A stretch of DNA of 15,323 bases from Synergistaceae bacterium (GCA_017475805.1 JAFVEW010000247.1:1-15323); one strand, 5' to 3'. Shown: positions 8,232 to 15,206, counted from the stretch's first letter. Numbers and translations: made by a program. Notes: a model not told the origin generated them from the sequence alone.

Positions 8232-9695
8232 CTAATTATTAATTGCTTTTTCGATTGCTTCTGCTACTTCTTGAGGTTTGGCCTGTCCTTTAGTCTCTTT
8301 CATGACAAGACCCTGAAGGAATTTTAATTTTTTGCCTTTCTTGTCTTTGCCCGATTTAATTTCTTCTAAGACATCGGGATTGGCTTTTATAACGGCCTGA
8401 ATAATGTCGTTCAGAGCGTTCCCGGCAACTCCGCCTTCTGTTATGCCGAGTTTAGAGACAGCCTCGTCAATTCCGCAGGCGTTAGCGAACATGTAATCAA
8501 AAACTTCTTTACCTTGCGTCGTTGAGATTTTTCCGTCATCGACACGCGACACAAGAGAAGCTAAAACTTCGGGCTTCATGTTGAAGTCTTTAATCTTAAG
8601 CTGATTTTCATTCATGACGCGCAAAACTTCAGTTCTGATCCAGTGAGCAGCTCTCACGGGATTAGCTCCGGCGGCGACACAAGCCTCGAAATAAGCCGCT
8701 AAATTTTTATCGTCGGTGATGACGTCGGCGACTTCTGCGGGAATTTTCCATTCGTTGACATAGCGATTTGCTTTAATGTCCGGCATTTCGGGCATTTTAG
8801 CTTTCATTTTGTCAATCCAGTCTTGAGTGATGATTAACGGCGGCAAATCAGGCTCAACAATGAATTTCCTATAAAACTCTTTAACTCTTGACGGCGACGT
8901 AACACCCTTAGCGTCGTTCCAGTGGCGTGTTTCCTGTAAAATTTCCTCGCCGTTGAGCATCATTTTTTTCTGGCGTTTAATTTCATATTCAATAGCGCGT
9001 TCGAGAGCCTTAAAAGAGTTCATGTTCTTAACTTCGACTTTTCGTCCCCAACGGCCGTCCGAACATTTCATTGAGACGTTAGCGTCAAATCTCATCATAC
9101 CTTTTTCAAGTTCGACATCTGAAGCTCCCGAATAAATCACGCGGCGTCTTAAAGTCGTAACATATTCAACGGCTTCACGGGCTGAAGCTACGTCAGGCTC
9201 TGAAACTATCTCAGCTAAAGGAGTGCCGCAACGGTTGTAATCAACGTAAGAAGTATCTGCGCCTTCAAGTCTGCCGTCAGATGCGCTGTGATGCAAACTT
9301 CCGACGTCTTCTTCTAAGTGCATATGATTGACGCGGATTTTCTTCAAATTTCCGTTGTCATCATGAACTTCGATATAGCCTTCGGTTGTGATTGGAAAAT
9401 CGCATTGAGTAACCTGATGACCTTTTGGCAAGTCTGGATAAAAATAAGACTTTCTAAAAAATAAAGATTTCGGACGAATGCCGCAATTTAATGCGAGACC
9501 TGTTAAAATTCCCTGCTCGACTACATGATTATTTAATCTCGGCAAAGAGCCCGGCAAGCCTAAGCAGACAGGACAAACATTCGTGTTTGCAGGAGCGTCA
9601 GTGTTTGTCGAACATGAGCAGAAAATTTTTGAATCAGTTTTTAATCTTATATGAATTTCAATTCCGATAACGGGCGTAAAAGTTAATTCAGACAT
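8232..9695 (-). CDS. gatB: Asp/Glu-tRNA amidotransferase subunit B
   Basis: GatB is the kinase/transferase subunit of GatCAB. It activates the mischarged Glu of Glu-tRNA(Gln) or Asp of Asp-tRNA(Asn) with ATP and receives ammonia from GatA. At 487 residues it is normal length. The start TFTPVIGIEIHIRL is the family signature. Paired cysteines at 26/28 (FCSCS) and 41/44 (CPVC) fit the zinc site, and YFYPDLPKGHQVTQCD matches the conserved block. The segment HLEEDVGSLHH and DYNRCGTPLAEIVSEPD follow as expected. Residues from about 330 form the helical, YqeY-like tRNA-binding tail. The ATG is preceded by GGAGGTG about eight bases upstream, which lies in the 15-bp gap after gatA, so translation is probably coupled. 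It is the last gene of the operon and is followed by a hairpin terminator. Confidence 0.98.
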   Translation of the reverse strand: MSELTFTPVIGIEIHIRLKTDSKIFCSCSTNTDAPANTNVCPVCLGLPGSLPRLNNHVVEQGILTGLALNCGIRPKSLFFRKSYFYPDLPKGHQVTQCDFPITTEGYIEVHDDNGNLKKIRVNHMHLEEDVGSLHHSASDGRLEGADTSYVDYNRCGTPLAEIVSEPDVASAREAVEYVTTLRRRVIYSGASDVELEKGMMRFDANVSMKCSDGRWGRKVEVKNMNSFKALERAIEYEIKRQKKMMLNGEEILQETRHWNDAKGVTSPSRVKEFYRKFIVEPDLPPLIITQDWIDKMKAKMPEMPDIKANRYVNEWKIPAEVADVITDDKNLAAYFEACVAAGANPVRAAHWIRTEVLRVMNENQLKIKDFNMKPEVLASLVSRVDDGKISTTQGKEVFDYMFANACGIDEAVSKLGITEGGVAGNALNDIIQAVIKANPDVLEEIKSGKDKKGKKLKFLQGLVMKETKGQAKPQEVAEAIEKAINN

Positions 9696-9710
9696 TTATT
9701 CGCACCTCCG

Positions 9711-11147
9711 CTAATTTAATTCAGGAATTTTAGGTGAGCCCGTATGACGTTCGATAATCACGCCGGCGTTTAATAATTCAGCGTCGCTCCATCGAGGGCC
9801 TATTAACTGCAAACCGACGGGCAACTTTTCTGAATATCCCGTAAAGAATGAAAGTCCCGGAAGTCCCGCTAAATTCACGGGCAATGTGTAAAGGTCAGCT
9901 TCATAACCTTTCATGGCGTCGTCATCAATCTCGCCGATTTTAGGCTGCATTGAAGGCGTTGCAGGCTGTAAGATAAAATCAACATCTTTGAAAGCCTTAG
10001 AAAATTCCTGAGCGATTAAAGTCCTGACTTTAGTAGCTGCGACGTAATATTCTTCACAGCGTGTAGGCTCAGTCAAGCAAGTTCCTGCGATAATTCTTGA
10101 TTTAACTTCAGAGCCGAAGCCATAAGAACGGACGCGTTCAAACATTTCTTTGAGGCTTGAAGCGTCATTGACAGTATAGCCGTATCTAACGCCGTCATAA
10201 CGTTCAAGATTAGTATGAGCCTCGCTCATTGCAAGAGCATAATAACAAGCAACGGCATAGCGTGATACAACAGGCAAAGAAACTTCTGTAATAATTGCGC
10301 CTTCTTCTTCAAGAATTTTTTTGATTTTGTTCATAGCTTCTGAAATCGGCGCGTCGAGCGTAAAATCCTGAAATTCTTTAACGAGAGCTATTTTTTTGCC
10401 CTTAATGCTGACGTCTTCTTTATGCGAAAAATCGTGATTTTTATTTCTAAAACAACTTGAATCCATAGGGTCATAATTCGCAATGACTGACATAACGAGC
10501 TGTAAATCTCTGACAGTTCTTGCAAACGGCCCGATTTGGTCAAGAGAAGAGCCGTAAGAAATTAAACCGTAACGGCTTACCATTCCGTAAGTCGGCTTTA
10601 GGCCATAGACGCCGCAATAAGAAGCAGGCTGACGAATTGAGCCGCCCGTGTCGCTGCCAAGCGAGAAAGGAACATAGCCCGCGCTGACTACAGCAGCACT
10701 GCCGCCTGAAGAGCCGCCGGGAACTCTTGATAAATCATTAGGGTTGTGAGTAGCTCCAAAAGCTGAATTTCCGCAAGTGTTGCCCATAGCGAATTCGTCC
10801 ATGTTAGCTTTGCCCACTAAAACTGCTCCGGCCTCGCGTAAATATTTCCAAGCCGACGCGTCATAAGGCGGTTTCCAATTTCCTAAAATTTTGCTTGCCG
10901 CAGTCGTTCTAATTCCAGTCGTGCACATGTTATCTTTTAAGATAGTTGGAACACCTGCAAAAACACCCGTAGGATTAGCTTCTAATTGTGATTTAGCAAC
11001 GTCATCGGTGCGAGTAATAAGGGCGTGAATTTTATCTTCGCAAGCGTCAATTCTATTTTTGCATGAATCAAAAAGCTCACTTGATGAGAATTTTTTTTCT
11101 TTCAAGCCTTCGATAACGTCAAATAAATTTAATTCGTAAAGTTCCAT
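9711..11147 (-). CDS. gatA: Asp/Glu-tRNA amidotransferase subunit A (amidase)
   Basis: GatA hydrolyses glutamine (or asparagine) and passes the ammonia through a tunnel to GatB. This 478-residue protein carries the amidase-signature core: Lys71 in ILKDN, cis-Ser146 in PGGSSGGSAA and nucleophile Ser170 in SDTGGSIRQPAS. The spacing of 24 between the two serines equals that known for the family, so the triad is intact. Further family blocks are VGKANMDEFAMG, YGLKPTYGMVSRYGL and the C-terminal LPVNLAGLPGLSFFTG. It begins 6 bp after the gatC stop; its ribosome site (GGAGGAA) lies inside the last codons of gatC, which suggests translational coupling. Nothing unusual was seen. The presence of GatCAB implies that at least one of glutaminyl- or asparaginyl-tRNA is made indirectly; which one cannot be told from this window. 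Confidence 0.98.
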   Translation of the reverse strand: MELYELNLFDVIEGLKEKKFSSSELFDSCKNRIDACEDKIHALITRTDDVAKSQLEANPTGVFAGVPTILKDNMCTTGIRTTAASKILGNWKPPYDASAWKYLREAGAVLVGKANMDEFAMGNTCGNSAFGATHNPNDLSRVPGGSSGGSAAVVSAGYVPFSLGSDTGGSIRQPASYCGVYGLKPTYGMVSRYGLISYGSSLDQIGPFARTVRDLQLVMSVIANYDPMDSSCFRNKNHDFSHKEDVSIKGKKIALVKEFQDFTLDAPISEAMNKIKKILEEEGAIITEVSLPVVSRYAVACYYALAMSEAHTNLERYDGVRYGYTVNDASSLKEMFERVRSYGFGSEVKSRIIAGTCLTEPTRCEEYYVAATKVRTLIAQEFSKAFKDVDFILQPATPSMQPKIGEIDDDAMKGYEADLYTLPVNLAGLPGLSFFTGYSEKLPVGLQLIGPRWSDAELLNAGVIIERHTGSPKIPELN

Positions 11148-11153
11148 GAAAAA

Positions 11154-11444
11154 TTATTCCTCCATAATTCGCGGCACTTTGAAGTAAGGCCCATCGACGT
11201 GTTCACTCTCGCGTAAAATTGCTTCAACGTTCTTAAACTCGACGACGCTGTCTTCACGTAAAGGACATTCGATAGCTTCTGCAAAGCTGAAGGGTTCGAC
11301 GTCTTTTAAGTCAAGTTCTTTGAAACGGTCTAACATATCTAAAAAGTTATTTATGTAACGAACTGCTCCGTCAAGTTCTTGTTCACTCAAGACAAGACGA
11401 GACTCTAAAGCGATTTCGTTGACTTCTTCGCTTGTAAGTTTCAA
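11154..11444 (-). CDS. gatC: Asp/Glu-tRNA amidotransferase subunit C
   Basis: GatC is the small belt subunit that wraps GatA and GatB and stabilises the complex. The protein is 96 residues, the usual size. It has the expected pattern: N-terminal helix (LTSEEVNEIALESRLVLSE), a second helix (YINNFLDMLDRFKELDL), then DVEPFSF and the C-terminal LREDSVV and FKVPRIMEE that ends nearly all GatC proteins. Translation starts at TTG (11442-11444) behind GGAGAA; no ATG or GTG upstream fits. It is the first gene of gatCAB, with an extended -10 promoter about 50 bp upstream. The weak start codon on the first gene may set the level of the complex. Confidence 0.95.
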   Translation of the reverse strand: MKLTSEEVNEIALESRLVLSEQELDGAVRYINNFLDMLDRFKELDLKDVEPFSFAEAIECPLREDSVVEFKNVEAILRESEHVDGPYFKVPRIMEE

Positions 11445-11491
11445 GATAAATAAATTCTCCTTCTTGAAAAATTTTAATTTTTTTCGAGGAT

Positions 11492-11500
11492 ATTATAGCA
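11492..11500 (-). promoter_or_regulatory. Extended -10 promoter of gatCAB
   Basis: The - strand reads TGCTATAAT, a perfect TATAAT with the extended TGN. The -35 position is poor, as allowed for this promoter class. The distance to the gatC start is about 47 bp, with a ribosome site in between. Confidence 0.65.
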
Positions 11501-11511
11501 AGAGATTAATT

Positions 11512-11539
11512 GTAAGCTCATTCATTACGATGGGCTTAC
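11512..11539. repeat. Inverted repeat between gatC promoter and the upstream gene
   Basis: GTAAGCTCAT (11512-11521) faces ATGGGCTTAC (11530-11539) with an 8-bp spacer. Nine of ten positions are complementary and the tenth is a T-G pair. It begins 9 bp after the stop of the two-HTH gene (- strand) and covers the -35 side of the gatC promoter. It lacks a T-run, so it is either a weak terminator or a binding site. Confidence 0.4.
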
Positions 11540-11548
11540 TGTTACTAT

Positions 11549-12445
11549 TTACATCATAGAGGCAAAAATTTTTACGGTTAGCTCTTTTATTTGCTCTTTT
11601 AGGTCAGCTACCTTAGCTTTTAAGCTCTCATTTTCGGCTTCAAGGGGATTGACATCAACAGGCTGAGTTTCTTTGGACTTTATTTTTGCTGATTTGTTGG
11701 CCATCTTTCGCCAATATTTTAGGGCATCTATTTTCGTGTGAGCTTGGAGTGCAGCCTTCTTCATCCCTATTTTATCGGCCAAATCAAGAATTTTTTTGCG
11801 TTCTTCAAGTGTGAAATCCTTGCTTTCCTTCAAAATAGTTTCCTCTTCACTGCTATTGCCATTTTTATTTTCTTCTTGCGTTGGGACGTGCTTAACGGAC
11901 TGCTCTACCTGCCCAAGAATTTCCTCAAAGTTTAACTCAAAATCTTCAAAGTCGGACACTTGAGTATCGATCTTAGTTTCGACTCTAGCGTTTTCTTTTT
12001 TTGTTTCAAGCTTGGGGGTAGAGCCTTGAATTTTTCTTTTGTCCTCGAAATTTTGTGTTGCAAAGCCGTGTTTTTTATTTTTGTATTTTTTGTTTTTGTT
12101 TTTAGGATGGTCAATCGCGCCAAATTTTTCAAGATTATCAAGCCACTGCATTATCACCCAGCGGCGTGTTCCAAACTCATCTGCTGCTCGTGTAGCACCG
12201 ACTTCGCTGACACGTGCGAGAATTTTTGAGCGTTCTTCAGGAGTGAAATCCTTATCGCGCTTATAATATTTTCGTTTAGGCGATGAAAAATTTTTTTCGC
12301 GTCTTCTGTCTTCAACTTGGTATGGCGACACAATTTCCTGCGCCCGGTACAATCCGTCGTTATCGTTGTTAAATCTGCGTTTAGGAGCATCAAGCTCATC
12401 AAAATCTAAATTTAATTTTTTCCCATTATTATATTGTTTTGTCAT
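11549..12445 (-). CDS. Basic protein with two transposase-type helix-turn-helix repeats and a C-terminal coiled coil
   Basis: I do not recognise this 298-residue protein as a named family. The first ~65 residues are charged and probably disordered. Residues about 66-108 (DFTPEERSKILARVSEVG, then ATRAADEFG and TRRWVIMQWLDNLEKFG) look like the three-helix HTH found at the start of IS3-type OrfA transposases. Residues about 210-250 (DFTLEERKKILDLADKIG, MKKAALQAHT, KIDALKYWRKM) are a second copy with the same DFTxEER..KIL opening. The linker (110-208) is Lys-rich then acidic. Residues 264-293 (LEAENESLKAKVADLKEQIK) predict a leucine-heptad coiled coil, so it may dimerise. No catalytic DDE domain is present, so it cannot transpose alone; a DNA-binding regulator or architectural protein is my inference. 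The ATG is preceded by GAAGGA. It has its own promoter and a palindrome in its leader. Confidence 0.7.
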   Translation of the reverse strand: MTKQYNNGKKLNLDFDELDAPKRRFNNDNDGLYRAQEIVSPYQVEDRRREKNFSSPKRKYYKRDKDFTPEERSKILARVSEVGATRAADEFGTRRWVIMQWLDNLEKFGAIDHPKNKNKKYKNKKHGFATQNFEDKRKIQGSTPKLETKKENARVETKIDTQVSDFEDFELNFEEILGQVEQSVKHVPTQEENKNGNSSEEETILKESKDFTLEERKKILDLADKIGMKKAALQAHTKIDALKYWRKMANKSAKIKSKETQPVDVNPLEAENESLKAKVADLKEQIKELTVKIFASMM

Positions 12446-12473
12446 GTATAGAAAATCCTTCTTCTGTTATAGC

Positions 12474-12492
12474 TATGACTTAGAGTGTCATA
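12474..12492. promoter_or_regulatory. Palindrome in the leader of the two-HTH gene, possible operator
   Basis: TATGAC and GTCATA face each other across 7 bp, centred about 38 bp before the start codon and downstream of the predicted promoter. A further GTCAT half site overlaps the start codon (12441-12445). Binding here could block transcription, perhaps by the encoded HTH protein itself; this is inference. Confidence 0.35.
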
Positions 12493-12551
12493 AATAATTA
12501 ATATCTTGTAGGTTGTTACGAATCTGTATCTTTTTCGCTCGATTGAGTATT

Positions 12552-12581
12552 ATTCTAACATAACTTAGCAAGTAATGGCAA
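12552..12581 (-). promoter_or_regulatory. Promoter of the two-HTH gene
   Basis: On the - strand TTGCCA (12581-12576) and TAGAAT (12557-12552) are 18 bp apart, each five of six to consensus, with TG at the extended -10 position. It lies immediately after the stop codon of the DUF362 gene and gives a leader of about 100 nt. No terminator separates the two genes, so read-through is also possible. Confidence 0.65.
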
Positions 12582-12584
12582 TTT

Positions 12585-13649
12585 CTAAAAATTTTCTTCT
12601 ATATCTTTTGCGCTTGGCGGACAGCCTTTGACATTTCGAGAAGCGTTTTTGCAGCAATTTCCAATTCCTAAAGCACCGTCGGGAATTTTTGAATTTTTCC
12701 AGCCTTGCCCAATATAAATATTTTCGCGTCGCCCTACTGAGTTCACATACAATGCACGAACTAAGCTCGCATAACATGCTGAACAAGCCGAATTTTCGTG
12801 AACATTTTTGACTAAACTTGCAACTGTCCCTGAAGGTCTTGGATATGAGCCTGCGCTTTCGGGTTCATTGAGATTAAGTATATCATTCTCGTCTAAAATT
12901 GAATTTCCAGCACCAAATTTTTCAGCAAGTTTTATGTATTTCACATCATCAAGATCAAGTCCCATTAATTTGCAGCCGAAAGCATCGATAGCTACAGGGT
13001 CTGTTCCAAGATACATTCTATGAGTTTGAACAGGATTTCCGCCTTCTTCAAAATTGAGGTCGCCGCAGATGCTGTCAACTATAATTAAGCCTGTTTTCAG
13101 TACAGCTCCCAGCGCAGCAATGGGCTTTGTTAATCCGAGAGAATGAAAGCGGCGTTTTTCTCTGTCAGGCAGGCAGCCTTTAAGATTTTTTAATGCGCAA
13201 GTCATTACAGTTTGGCAATGCCCTTTAAGAACAGGTAAATTCACTAATAAATCGGCATTTAAGGCGCGTTCACAAATATCAATCTTGCCGATTGGTGTAT
13301 CAATACTTTTGACTTTATCTTTTTTGAGATCATAAAAAGGTACGTTATATTTCTCGCAAACTTTGTCATAACCTGCTTTTTTCATTGCTCTAATTGTCTC
13401 ATCACCAACCCACGAGCCTTCGATTATAGAAATATTTTTTATATCATGTTCAAAAAAATATTCTATACAGCCGCTAAGGACTCCAGCGTGAGTTGTCGCA
13501 CCGTTCTCCGGCGTTCCTGCTACAACAAGATTAGGTTTTAATGCAACATTTTGTCCCGGCGATACCAATTTGAAGGCTTCTGAAGCATCCAATAATTTTT
13601 TAGTCATTTCATGGGCATTTGCTCCAAAGATATTAAAAATTTTACTCAT
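12585..13649 (-). CDS. DUF362 family protein with C-terminal cysteine cluster
   Basis: A 354-residue member of the DUF362 family, whose biochemical role is generally unknown. Family blocks are clear: VALKPNLV (35-42), TTHAGV (52-57), SIIEGSW (74-80), LPVLKGHCQTVMTCALKNLK (138-157), with GCLPDREKRRFH following, then IIVDSICGDL and LGTDPVAIDAFG (214-225). The last 70 residues hold CSAC (289-292), NCC (331-333) and GCPP (342-345). That spacing could bind a [4Fe-4S] cluster, and the GCPP piece is like those in small subunits of hydrogenase and NuoB-type proteins. There is no signal peptide or membrane segment, so it is likely cytoplasmic. The start is ATG with AAAGGAG 14 bp upstream, which is long but unambiguous. 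It is transcribed divergently from the 13900 operon and has a strong promoter. Confidence 0.88.
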   Translation of the reverse strand: MSKIFNIFGANAHEMTKKLLDASEAFKLVSPGQNVALKPNLVVAGTPENGATTHAGVLSGCIEYFFEHDIKNISIIEGSWVGDETIRAMKKAGYDKVCEKYNVPFYDLKKDKVKSIDTPIGKIDICERALNADLLVNLPVLKGHCQTVMTCALKNLKGCLPDREKRRFHSLGLTKPIAALGAVLKTGLIIVDSICGDLNFEEGGNPVQTHRMYLGTDPVAIDAFGCKLMGLDLDDVKYIKLAEKFGAGNSILDENDILNLNEPESAGSYPRPSGTVASLVKNVHENSACSACYASLVRALYVNSVGRRENIYIGQGWKNSKIPDGALGIGNCCKNASRNVKGCPPSAKDIEENF

Positions 13650-13683
13650 GTTTATACTCGATACTCCTTTGAATTTTGAAAAA

Positions 13684-13712
13684 ATTTTATTCTAATTCGA
13701 TAACTGAGTCAA
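13684..13712 (-). promoter_or_regulatory. Promoter of the DUF362 gene
   Basis: On the - strand TTGACT (13712-13707) and TAAAAT (13689-13684) are separated by exactly 17 bp. The predicted start is about 28 nt before the ATG, which leaves the AAAGGAG ribosome site near the 5' end. This is the best consensus promoter in the window. Confidence 0.8.
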
Positions 13713-13799
13713 ATTTTATATTCTCGAAATTAAATCTTTCAAAAAATTTTTAGAGCATTTAATAAAAACTTAGTCATAAAGAAATTTGAGTTTCGATTT

Positions 13800-13823
13800 T
13801 GTAGTAATAAATGTAGTAATAAA
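13800..13823 (+). repeat. 12-bp perfect tandem repeat upstream of the 13900 operon promoter
   Basis: TGTAGTAATAAA occurs twice head to tail (13800-13811 and 13812-13823), ending 14 bp before the -35 box of the + strand promoter. It lies in the 250-bp divergent intergenic region 13650-13899, which otherwise holds the two promoters and AT-rich DNA. A one-turn direct repeat in this position could be an activator site. Confidence 0.6.
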
Positions 13824-13837
13824 ATTGAAATTTTCTC

Positions 13838-13866
13838 TTGCGTTTTTTTGTGAGGCGTAATAAAAT
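13838..13866 (+). promoter_or_regulatory. Promoter of the 13900-15148 operon
   Basis: TTGCGT (13838-13843) and TAAAAT (13861-13866) are separated by exactly 17 bp. The predicted start is about 27 nt before the TTG start codon at 13900, leaving room for the AAAGGAGAG ribosome site. Confidence 0.75.
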
Positions 13867-13899
13867 TTTAGTAATTAAATCACAAAAGGAGAGTTCATT

Positions 13900-14130
13900 T
13901 TGTATCTCACTAAACAACAAATAAATAATACCATTTATATTTATGAACAGTCAAGTCACAGAGATAAAGAAACAGGAAAAATTGAAACTAAACGAAAAAT
14001 TCTGGGTAAATTGGACAAAGATAATAATTTTATCCCTTCAAAAGGACGAAAATTTGAGAATTTGCCTGCAGTAATCACTGAAGTTACAAAAATAATGAAA
14101 AAATTTCGCATAGACGAAGCAAAAGATTAG
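13900..14130 (+). CDS. Small protein resembling the N-terminal domain of IS1634-type transposases
   Basis: A 76-residue protein starting at TTG (13900) behind AAAGGAGAG six bases upstream. Its sequence (INNTIYIYEQSSHRDKETGK, then ETKRKILGKLDKDNNFIPSK) has the look of the short domain at the front of IS1634-family transposases, which begins with a YVYE-like strand and ends KxxxGKxDxxTGxxIP. Only that domain is present: the frame stops at 14130, and what follows is a phosphatase gene rather than the rest of a transposase. It has its own promoter, good ribosome site and an operon position, 12 bp before the next gene, so it looks expressed rather than a random remnant. The role is unknown; nucleic-acid binding is plausible. 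The recognition is from memory of family pattern, not a search. An alternative reading is a chance-preserved transposase fragment. Confidence 0.65.
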   Translation: MYLTKQQINNTIYIYEQSSHRDKETGKIETKRKILGKLDKDNNFIPSKGRKFENLPAVITEVTKIMKKFRIDEAKD

Positions 14131-14142
14131 GAGATTAATATC

Positions 14143-14607
14143 TTGGTAAAAATTTTATTTGTATGTCATGGGAATATTTGCCGCTCGCCGATGGCCGAGT
14201 TTATCATGAAGGAATTAGTCAGGCGTGAGAAATTAGAAGATGAATTTTTAATTTCTTCTGCCGCAACTACTAACGACGAAATAGGCAGCGACATGTATCC
14301 TAATGCAAAAAATGAGCTAAAACTTCATTCAATTCCTTTTGAACGCCGCAGAGCCCGTAGAATAACACGCGATGATTACGAAACTTGGGATTATATAATC
14401 GCTATGGATCAAGAAAATTTACAACATCTTCGCCATATCATGAGAGAAGATTCTGCAAATAAAATTAAACTTTTAATGTCTTTCGCAGGAGAAAATAGAG
14501 AGGTCTCCGACCCGTGGTACACACGAGATTTCAGCGAAGCATATTGCGATATTTACAAAGGCTGTGAGGCATTACTGAAACAAATTAAAATTAGCAATGA
14601 AATATAA
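14143..14607 (+). CDS. Low-molecular-weight protein tyrosine phosphatase
   Basis: Cytoplasmic phosphatase that removes phosphate from tyrosine (in some bacteria also arginine) residues of proteins through a cysteine-phosphate intermediate. At 154 residues it is of typical length. The P-loop VCHGNICRSPMAE gives nucleophile Cys8 and Arg14 (CX5R). The general acid is Asp123 in SDPWYTRDF, and the Trp/Tyr following are the usual substrate-stacking residues, favouring phosphatase over arsenate reductase. Start is TTG at 14143 with AGGAG nine bases upstream, overlapping the stop of the 76-residue gene. Its end overlaps the next gene by 11 bp. In many bacteria this enzyme pairs with a tyrosine kinase for capsule or stress control; no kinase gene lies in this window, so its target is unknown. 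Confidence 0.95.
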   Translation: MVKILFVCHGNICRSPMAEFIMKELVRREKLEDEFLISSAATTNDEIGSDMYPNAKNELKLHSIPFERRRARRITRDDYETWDYIIAMDQENLQHLRHIMREDSANKIKLLMSFAGENREVSDPWYTRDFSEAYCDIYKGCEALLKQIKISNEI

Positions 14608-15148
14608 AATAATTCGTTCAAAAAGAAAAACTCTTGCCATTGAAATAAGTCTTAAAAATGGCTTCGTTGTTCGCTCTCCATTGAGAGTTAAACGTGAAGA
14701 TATTGATAAATTTGTTAATGAACATGAAGAATGGATAAAAAATAAATTAGCAAAGATAAACGAAATAAAAAATATACCTACAATCAGCAAACTTAACTCG
14801 GAAGAAATTAGTTTTATGAAGGAACAAGCACGAAAAATTATTTCTGAGCAGGTTAAAAATTACTCACAAAAAATTGGAGTCTCTTTTGGTAAAATTACAA
14901 TACGCAGCCAAAGATCACGCTGGGGAAGTTGCAGCAGCAAAGGCAATTTGAACTTTAATTTTTTATTGATGCTAACACCGCCGGATGTTCTTAATTCTGT
15001 TATTGTTCATGAAGTTTGCCACTTGAAAGAAATGAATCATTCTGAAAATTTTTATGCACTTGTCTTGAGCATATGTCCAAATTACTGGGAAGCTCATGCG
15101 TGGCTTAGAGAAAACGGCTCAAAAATTATGGCGCGACTCGACGATTAA
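14597..15148 (+). CDS. YgjP-type (DUF45) SprT-like zinc metallopeptidase
   Basis: A 183-residue protein of the YgjP/DUF45 group of predicted zinc metallopeptidases. The N-terminal half begins with the family's typical RSKRKTLAIEI strand and continues through VRSPLRVKREDIDKFV, followed by helical charged residues. The core motif block is intact: RSQRSRWGSCSSKGNLNFN (103-121), then VIVHEVCHLKEMNHSENF (135-152), with HExxH at 138-142 (catalytic Glu139) and a likely third zinc ligand at His148. The C-terminal YWEAHAWLREN matches the family tail. No signal peptide is seen, so it is cytoplasmic. It overlaps the phosphatase gene by 11 bp, so the two are translationally coupled. The family's substrate is not established; members often sit beside restriction-modification genes, but none are visible here. 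Confidence 0.92.
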   Translation: MKYKIIRSKRKTLAIEISLKNGFVVRSPLRVKREDIDKFVNEHEEWIKNKLAKINEIKNIPTISKLNSEEISFMKEQARKIISEQVKNYSQKIGVSFGKITIRSQRSRWGSCSSKGNLNFNFLLMLTPPDVLNSVIVHEVCHLKEMNHSENFYALVLSICPNYWEAHAWLRENGSKIMARLDD

Positions 15149-15155
15149 ATTTTAC

Positions 15156-15171
15156 AAATTTACGTAAATTT
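15156..15171. promoter_or_regulatory. 16-bp perfect palindrome before the last promoter
   Basis: AAATTTACGTAAATTT is a perfect palindrome ending 6 bp before the -35 box of the terminal gene. Together with an AAATTT at 15147-15152 there are three AAATTT at 9- and 10-bp steps, a spacing that bends DNA. There is no GC-rich stem or T-run, so it is not a good terminator; an operator is more likely. Confidence 0.5.
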
Positions 15172-15177
15172 ATCAGC

Positions 15178-15206
15178 TTGTAACTACTTCTAAAATATAT
15201 TAAAAT
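15178..15206 (+). promoter_or_regulatory. Promoter of the terminal exported-protein gene
   Basis: TTGTAA (15178-15183) and TAAAAT (15201-15206) are separated by 17 bp. The predicted transcript start leaves about 50 nt before the ATG at 15264, within which lies the GGAGGAATC ribosome site. Confidence 0.7.

Noticed and set aside
11512..11539. Inverted repeat as a strong terminator of the two-HTH gene
   Set aside because: No T-run on the - strand after the stem; kept only as a weak repeat.
11930..12402. Several overlapping open frames on both strands across the two-HTH gene
   Set aside because: Lys-rich, AT-biased DNA opens other frames; none has a ribosome site or recognisable domain.
14143..14607. 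Arsenate reductase (ArsC) for the CX5R protein
   Set aside because: The DPWY acid motif and absence of the extra redox cysteines of thioredoxin-linked ArsC favour a tyrosine phosphatase.
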